A DNA stretch of 64,000 bases from an uncultured Lachnospiraceae bacterium. Lineage in GTDB: Bacteria > Bacillota > Clostridia > Lachnospirales > Lachnospiraceae. The notes beneath the pieces are model-generated. The model made no database searches. It had not been told where the DNA came from and worked only from the letters and a program-made list of their open reading frames with translations. The stretch is taken from positions 31,173 through 95,172 of the forward strand of contig CAKRYR010000009.1 of the NCBI GenBank assembly GCA_934432595.1, written 5' to 3'. Shown in pieces: positions 59,961 to 64,000 of the stretch. A program made the position numbers and the translations under genes. Position 1 is the first letter of the stretch. Each line of letters starts with the position of its first letter.

Positions 59961-60542
59961 TTATGCTGACATTTTTTTACGTGATATAAATACGACAACT
60001 ACTGATAATAAAGCTACTCCAGCAATAATTGGAACAGGTAGTTTATCACTAGTTTTAGGTGAACTTGCTGCTGGAACTTCTGTTGGTTCTACAACTTCAG
60101 TTGTGTTATCAGCAACTTGTGCAGCTTCTCCTGATTTAACTAATGTCCATTTATAATGTCCCATATTGTTTGTTTCATCAGTAATAGTAACATCATATGA
60201 ACCAGCTGTAAGGCCTTCTCCTTGACCATCAGTATCAGTTAAACCATCAATGTTTGTAGTTTGGAATGAATTTCCATTGTCATTTAATACGAAAAATAAC
60301 TTTGCATCATCCTCAGCTTCAACTGTAACTGTGTACTTGTCTCCACTTTGAGTAAGAGCGATACCAGGCCAAGTTGTAATATCTCCTTTTTCGTCATCCC
60401 ATGCGTGAACAGAAATTGCCTTCCAATCTGTAGGCTTAGTTACATTAAGTGTAACATCTGCTTTTGCCATAACTGGAACAGTAAATACCATTGCCATTGC
60501 CATTGTTGCTGCAAAAGCCAAAACCTTCTTAAACTTCTTCAT
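59961..60542 (-). CDS. Wall-anchored starch-binding (CBM26-like) protein without catalytic domain
   Basis: The 193-residue protein has a signal peptide (MKKFKKVLAFAATMAMAMVFTVPVMAKA), one starch-binding module of the CBM26 type (WKAISVHAWDDEKGDITTWPGIALTQSGDKYTVTVEAEDDAKLFFVLNDNGNSFQTTNIDGL, with the aromatic W-P-G and F-F-V-L-N-D pattern), a Thr/Pro linker, and a sortase signal SPKTSD followed by a hydrophobic helix and RKK. It has no enzyme domain, so it should bind alpha-glucan at the cell surface. A good sigma-A promoter (TTGAAT-N17-TATAAT) lies upstream. AAAGGGA precedes the ATG. Confidence 0.88.
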   Translation of the reverse strand: MKKFKKVLAFAATMAMAMVFTVPVMAKADVTLNVTKPTDWKAISVHAWDDEKGDITTWPGIALTQSGDKYTVTVEAEDDAKLFFVLNDNGNSFQTTNIDGLTDTDGQGEGLTAGSYDVTITDETNNMGHYKWTLVKSGEAAQVADNTTEVVEPTEVPAASSPKTSDKLPVPIIAGVALLSVVVVFISRKKMSA

Positions 60543-60600
60543 AACTACATCCCTTTCATTAATTAATAAGTAATGAGTCCCGCCTACATTACTTGGATTT

Positions 60601-60629
60601 ATTATACAACATTAACTTTTTAAATTCAA
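60601..60629 (-). promoter_or_regulatory. Sigma-A promoter of the starch-binding protein gene
   Basis: On the minus strand TTGAAT (60624-60629) and TATAAT (60601-60606) are 17 bases apart, about 60 bases before the start codon. The -10 is perfect, consistent with strong expression of a surface protein. Confidence 0.85.
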
Positions 60630-60724
60630 CATAAATGTAAATTTATACATAAAGTTTAGAGAATTTTTATATTCTACATTAATAAATATACATAATTTTA
60701 CATTTATTACTATCTATCAACATT

Positions 60725-61072
60725 TTAACTTATCATTCCTCCCAACATTCCTCCTATACATGATGTTATAAAACCAGTAATTTTTGAACTATCAATTTGT
60801 TCATTACCTACTCTTCCTACTAATGTTATCATCATAATAATCCCAAAATAAAGTAGTCCTAAAATCATTCCCCAAAGAAACCTCCTATTTTCTACACTTT
60901 TCCCTATACTTAAACCACCTAATAAAGAGGAAATAAAGTATGTAATAATTACAAATATTCCTACAACTTTTTCAGAAACATTCCCATAATACATAATCAT
61001 AGAAAATATTAATAATAGTATAAACGTAACAATATAACTAATTATTAAACTTTTACTTATTTTTTTTATCAT
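60725..61072 (-). CDS. TIGR04086 family membrane protein
   Basis: The 115-residue protein has four predicted transmembrane helices (KSLIISYIVTFILLLIFSMIMYYG, VGIFVIITYFISSLLGGLSIG, WGMILGLLYFGIIMMITLVG, ITGFITSCIGGMLGGMIS) and the TIGR04086 pattern of a four-helix membrane protein that clusters with yajC, the SCIFF genes and secDF in Clostridia. The start at 61072 (MIKKISKS) follows GAGG; the frame opens four codons earlier. The function is unknown. It has no visible terminator before the 543-base starch-binding gene region. Confidence 0.75.
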   Translation of the reverse strand: MIKKISKSLIISYIVTFILLLIFSMIMYYGNVSEKVVGIFVIITYFISSLLGGLSIGKSVENRRFLWGMILGLLYFGIIMMITLVGRVGNEQIDSSKITGFITSCIGGMLGGMIS

Positions 61073-61148
61073 TATATACCTCATATTTTACCTTATATTG
61101 TATCATATTATACACAACGTATTTTTATTCATTATATTCCCAATAATT

Positions 61149-61190
61149 AAAATAGCAAAGAGTCGCTTATTTGCTTCTCTTTGCTATTTT
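61149..61190 (-). terminator. Terminator after galE
   Basis: AAAATAGCAAAGAG (61149-61162) and CTCTTTGCTATTTT (61177-61190) form a perfect 14-base stem with a 14-base loop, 20 bases after the galE stop codon. On the minus strand the arm ends in TTTT followed by AATTATTGGG. Confidence 0.85.
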
Positions 61191-61209
61191 ATAATTATTA
61201 TATACTAAT

Positions 61210-62247
61210 TTAATTCTCATATCCATTTGGATTTTTTTGTTGCCATCTCCATGCGTCTTCACACATTTCATCAATGCCTCTTTCTGCAACAAATCCTAAT
61301 TCTTCTTTAGCCTTTTTTGTATCAGCATAACATGTTGCAATATCTCCTGGTCTTCTATCCTTAATTTCGTACTTAATAGGTTTACCCACTACTTTTTCAA
61401 AGCTTTGTAAAACTTCTAAAACACTATACCCATGTCCAGTACCTAAATTATATATTAACACACCTTTTTCCTTAACATTAGGATCTTTCTTCATTTCCTT
61501 AAGTTTCTCAAGAGCCTTAATATGACCATTTGCTAAATCAACAACATGAATATAATCTCTTACCCCAGTTCCATCTGGTGTATCATAATCATCACCATAT
61601 ACACCTAGGCAATCCAATTTACCAATTGCTACTTGTTGAATATAAGGAACTAAGTTATTAGGTATTCCATTAGGATCTTCACCGATTAATCCAGATTTAT
61701 GTGCTCCAATAGGATTAAAATATCTAAGTAAAATAATATTCCAATCATTATCTGAAACATACAAATCTTTAAAAATCTCTTCTAACATTAATTTAGTTCT
61801 TCCATAAGGATTAGTTGCTCCAGTTGGAAATGTCTCATCCATAGGCACGCTCTTAGGTATACCATACACTGTTGCTGAAGAGCTAAATACCATATTCTTA
61901 ACATTATGTTTACGCATTATATCACATAATACTAATGTTCCTGTGATATTATTAAAATAATATTCTAGAGGCTTAGCAACAGACTCACCAACTGCTTTTA
62001 GTCCAGCAAAATGGATAACAGCCTCTATATCTTCATCTAAAAAGATTCTATCTAATGCGTCTTTGTCTCTTATATCTGCCTCATAAAATTTGACTTGCTT
62101 TCCAGTAATCTCTTCAACTCTTGTTAATGACTCTTTACTTGAATTACATAAGTTATCAATAACTATAACCTCATAACCCTCATTAAGAAGTTCAACACAA
62201 GTATGACTTCCAATATATCCCGCTCCACCTGTTACTAAAATAGACAT
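61210..62247 (-). CDS. galE: UDP-glucose 4-epimerase
   Basis: GalE interconverts UDP-glucose and UDP-galactose. The 345-residue SDR protein has GGAGYIGSHTCVELLNEGYEVIVIDNLCNSSKESL, FAGLKAVGESVAKPLEYYFNNITGTLVL, SSSATVYG, NPYGRTKLMLEEI (YxxxK) and NPIGAHKSGLIGEDPNGIPNNLVPYIQQVAIGKLDCLGVYGDDYDTPDGTGVRDYIHVVDLANGH. All are close to consensus. It starts four bases after the yajC stop codon, with the site AGGA in the yajC end, so it is transcribed with tgt-yajC. Products may feed surface-glycan synthesis. Confidence 0.97.
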   Translation of the reverse strand: MSILVTGGAGYIGSHTCVELLNEGYEVIVIDNLCNSSKESLTRVEEITGKQVKFYEADIRDKDALDRIFLDEDIEAVIHFAGLKAVGESVAKPLEYYFNNITGTLVLCDIMRKHNVKNMVFSSSATVYGIPKSVPMDETFPTGATNPYGRTKLMLEEIFKDLYVSDNDWNIILLRYFNPIGAHKSGLIGEDPNGIPNNLVPYIQQVAIGKLDCLGVYGDDYDTPDGTGVRDYIHVVDLANGHIKALEKLKEMKKDPNVKEKGVLIYNLGTGHGYSVLEVLQSFEKVVGKPIKYEIKDRRPGDIATCYADTKKAKEELGFVAERGIDEMCEDAWRWQQKNPNGYEN

Positions 62248-62250
62248 ATC

Positions 62251-62583
62251 CTATTCCTCGCCTTCTTTTTCGACCTCTACAATAGCTTCTTTCTTCATTG
62301 GAATTCTGCAGTTTTTATTGTTTCCAAATTCAACAATTACTATTTCTTCCATAATATCAATTATAACACCATAGAATCCACTTGTTGTAAGAATACTATC
62401 TCCTTTTGCAAGATTTTGCATCATAACCTCTTGTTCTCTTCTTTGCTTATTCTGTGGTCTAATAAGAACAAAATACATAAAAGCAAACATTACAATCAAC
62501 ATTATCATTGGAACAAATCCACTTGACATTCCACCACTACTTGACGAATTTGCAGCTTTTGCCAAAAACACTAAACTATTCAT
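62251..62583 (-). CDS. yajC: YajC preprotein translocase subunit
   Basis: YajC is a small SecDF-associated membrane protein. The 110-residue product has one transmembrane helix (about 22-42, FVPMIMLIVMFAFMYFVLI) followed directly by RPQNKQRREQEVMMQNLAKGDSILTTSGFYGVIIDIMEEIVIVEFGNNKNCRIPMKKEAIVEV, the family consensus. It overlaps the tgt stop by eight bases and has AGGAGG upstream of its ATG. The tgt-yajC pair is ancient; here secDF is 7 kb away, with other genes inserted between. Confidence 0.96.
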   Translation of the reverse strand: MNSLVFLAKAANSSSSGGMSSGFVPMIMLIVMFAFMYFVLIRPQNKQRREQEVMMQNLAKGDSILTTSGFYGVIIDIMEEIVIVEFGNNKNCRIPMKKEAIVEVEKEGEE

Positions 62584-63712
62584 TATAATTTCCTCCTACT
62601 TTTTCTAATTTTTCTTTCTTATATTCAGAATATCTATTATTATCAATTGCATCTCTTATCTCTTCCATCATTGTATTATAGAAGTATAAGTTATGTAATA
62701 CAACTAATCTATATCCTAACATTTCCTTAGCTTTAAGTAAATGTCTTATATATGCCCTACTATGATATCTACAAGCAGGACAATTACAACCTTCTTCTAT
62801 TGGTCTATCATCTAATTCAAACCTAGCATTTAATAAATTTATTTTACCTTTATTAGTATAGGCATGGCCATGTCTACCATTTCTTGATGGATAAACACAA
62901 TCAAAGAAATCTACACCTCTATCAACTGCTTCTAATATATTAGCTGGTGTTCCAACTCCCATTAAATATGTTGGTTTATTCTGTGGTAAATATGGTACCA
63001 CTTCATCCAATATTCTATACATTTCAGCATGTGTTTCACCTACTGCTAGTCCACCTACTGCATATCCATCTAAATCAAGTTCTGATATTCTCTTTGCATG
63101 TTCAATACGAATATCTTCGAAAGTTCCTCCTTGATTTATTCCAAATAGCATTTGATGTTTATTAACAGTATCTTCTAAACTATTTAATCTAGCCATCTCT
63201 TTCTTACATCGCTCAAGCCATCTTGTAGTTCTATCTACAGAATTTTGCATATATTCACGTGTTGCCGGATAAGGTGGACACTCATCAAATGCCATTGCTA
63301 TAGTCGAACCAATATTAGATTGTATCTGCATGCTTTCTTCAGGCCCCATAAAGATTTTCCTTCCATCAATATGTGAGCTAAAGTATACACCTTCTTCCTT
63401 TATCTTACGAAGACCTGCAAGTGAAAATACTTGAAAGCCTCCTGAATCAGTCAAAATAGGTTTCTTCCAATTCATAAATTTATGAATTCCACCAAGTTGC
63501 TTTATTACTTTATCACCTGGTCTTAAATGCAAATGGTATGTATTAGACAACTCTACTTGTGTATTTATCCCTTCCAAATCTATAGCTGAAACAGCTCCCT
63601 TTATGGCTGCTGCCGTTCCAACATTCATAAATACTGGCGTCTGTATTGTTCCATGTACAGTGGTAAACTCACCTCTTTTGGCCCTTCCATCAGTCTTTAA
63701 CAATTTATACAT
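62576..63712 (-). CDS. tgt: Queuine tRNA-ribosyltransferase
   Basis: Tgt exchanges the wobble guanine of GUN-anticodon tRNAs for preQ1. The 378-residue protein has TPVFMNVGTAAAIKGA, the substrate-site PILTDSGGFQVFSL (catalytic-type Asp), TRWLERCKKEM, LMGVGTPANILEAVDRGVDFFDCVYPSRNGRHGHAYT (catalytic Asp and base-recognition region), and a zinc site in CNCPACRYHSRAYIRHLLKAKEMLGYRLVVLHNLYFY. Length is canonical. A sigma-A promoter (TTGAAA-N17-TATACT) lies just upstream. Confidence 0.98.
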   Translation of the reverse strand: MYKLLKTDGRAKRGEFTTVHGTIQTPVFMNVGTAAAIKGAVSAIDLEGINTQVELSNTYHLHLRPGDKVIKQLGGIHKFMNWKKPILTDSGGFQVFSLAGLRKIKEEGVYFSSHIDGRKIFMGPEESMQIQSNIGSTIAMAFDECPPYPATREYMQNSVDRTTRWLERCKKEMARLNSLEDTVNKHQMLFGINQGGTFEDIRIEHAKRISELDLDGYAVGGLAVGETHAEMYRILDEVVPYLPQNKPTYLMGVGTPANILEAVDRGVDFFDCVYPSRNGRHGHAYTNKGKINLLNARFELDDRPIEEGCNCPACRYHSRAYIRHLLKAKEMLGYRLVVLHNLYFYNTMMEEIRDAIDNNRYSEYKKEKLEKVGGNYNE

Positions 63713-63748
63713 TTACTTCCTCTACCTTTCAAAAAAATCACATAACAA

Positions 63749-63777
63749 AGTATAACTGTTTATTAGCCTTTTTTCAA
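63749..63777 (-). promoter_or_regulatory. Sigma-A promoter of tgt-yajC-galE
   Basis: On the minus strand TTGAAA (63772-63777) and TATACT (63749-63754) are 17 bases apart, about 40 bases before the tgt start codon. Confidence 0.85.
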
Positions 63778-63846
63778 CTGTTTACTTAAATTTAAAGATG
63801 AAAATATTATATAAAATACGTAGTCTTATTAGAATACATGGAACGA

Positions 63847-63866
63847 ATTATTTAAAATCGTCCCTA
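63847..63866. repeat. Solo end of the GGGAC inverted-repeat family
   Basis: ATTATTTAAAATCGTCCCTA matches the inverted end of the element at 27990-28010 at 19 of 20 positions. No matching opposite end is found within several hundred bases to the left, so this is a lone end or a relic. Confidence 0.5.
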
Positions 63867-63901
63867 AATTACATAACTATAATTTTGTTCCAGTAAAAAG
63901 A

Positions 63902-63970
63902 AGTGGGCGCGAAGCGCCCACTGCAGACTGTAGACAAAGCAGGTCTAGGATTGCCATCCTAGACCTGCTT
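63902..63970. terminator. Tandem terminator hairpins
   Basis: Two strong hairpins stand side by side: AGTGGGCGC/GCGCCCACT (63902-63910 with 63914-63922, loop GAA) and a 15-base stem (63937-63951 with 63956-63970, loop TGCC). On the minus strand the first is followed by TCTTTTTAC, on the plus strand the second by TTCTCTTT. They are probably the end of a gene lying right of the window, and are much more GC-rich than the surroundings. Confidence 0.8.
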
Positions 63971-64000
63971 TTCTCTTTAATAAATAAAAATTTATGAATT

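Overview
The window is a contiguous stretch of a low-GC (roughly 30% G+C by eye) Gram-positive, spore-forming, flagellated anaerobe, most likely a member of the Lachnospiraceae (Clostridia). The evidence is the topA-codY-flagellar operon order, spoIIGA-sigE-sigG, the SCIFF peptide with its radical SAM maturase next to secDF and yajC-tgt, a fused SecDF, and an SPKTSD-type wall-sorting signal. Genus and species cannot be fixed from sequence reading alone. Almost every gene is on the minus strand; only two intact genes (31922-32584 and 51016-51396) are on the plus strand.

Layout from left to right (minus-strand transcription runs right to left). 48-14060: flagellar basal-body, hook and motor operon (flgB-flgC-fliE-fliF-fliG-fliH-fliI-fliJ-MotE-like-fliK-flgD-flg_new-flgE-flbD-motA), preceded by codY (14288-15061) and topA (15348-17426). 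17459-20236: dprA and the comM-like AAA+ gene. 20237-22715: a scar region with a small inverted-repeat element carrying a transposase remnant, a broken amidase gene and a VanZ-like membrane protein. 22884-23603: nrdR and a YlmC/YmxH PRC-barrel gene. 23655-29033: a surface-polymer island (two CDP-glycerol glycerophosphotransferase-like enzymes, a GT2 glycosyltransferase, an NAD-dependent epimerase/dehydratase, an IspD/TarI-like cytidylyltransferase) lying between sigG and ylmC. 29205-31647: the sporulation switch spoIIGA-sigE-sigG. 31922-33016: an ABC ATPase-like gene lacking Walker motifs and a decayed secreted-protein gene. 33032-45529: division and wall cluster (mraZ-rsmH-ftsL-two class B PBPs-mraY-murD-ftsW-ftsQ-ftsZ). 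46000-50629: a predicted pseudo-histidine kinase with a small membrane-anchored partner, then an ECF S component with a DUF4430 protein. 51016-53023: a PH-domain protein and ilvH-ilvC. 53312-57241: secDF with the SCIFF maturase and its precursor. 57439-63712: degV, a small membrane protein, a PP2C phosphatase, a wall-anchored starch-binding protein, a TIGR04086 membrane protein, galE, yajC and tgt.

The most interesting regulatory structure is at sigE-sigG (29994-30050). A sigma-F/G-type promoter is embedded in the 5' arm of a long hairpin whose 3' arm contains the sigG ribosome binding site. Read-through mRNA from sigE should hide that site, while a transcript from the internal promoter would lack the 5' arm and expose it. 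Other points worth follow-up are a three-helix-junction RNA in the flgE leader, ten-base-periodic MraZ boxes at the mraZ promoter, a histidine kinase that has lost both phosphoacceptor histidines, an ABC protein without Walker A or B, a nonsense codon that removes a 29-residue tail from a division PBP, and two families of short inverted-repeat elements. No rRNA, tRNA or CRISPR array was seen.
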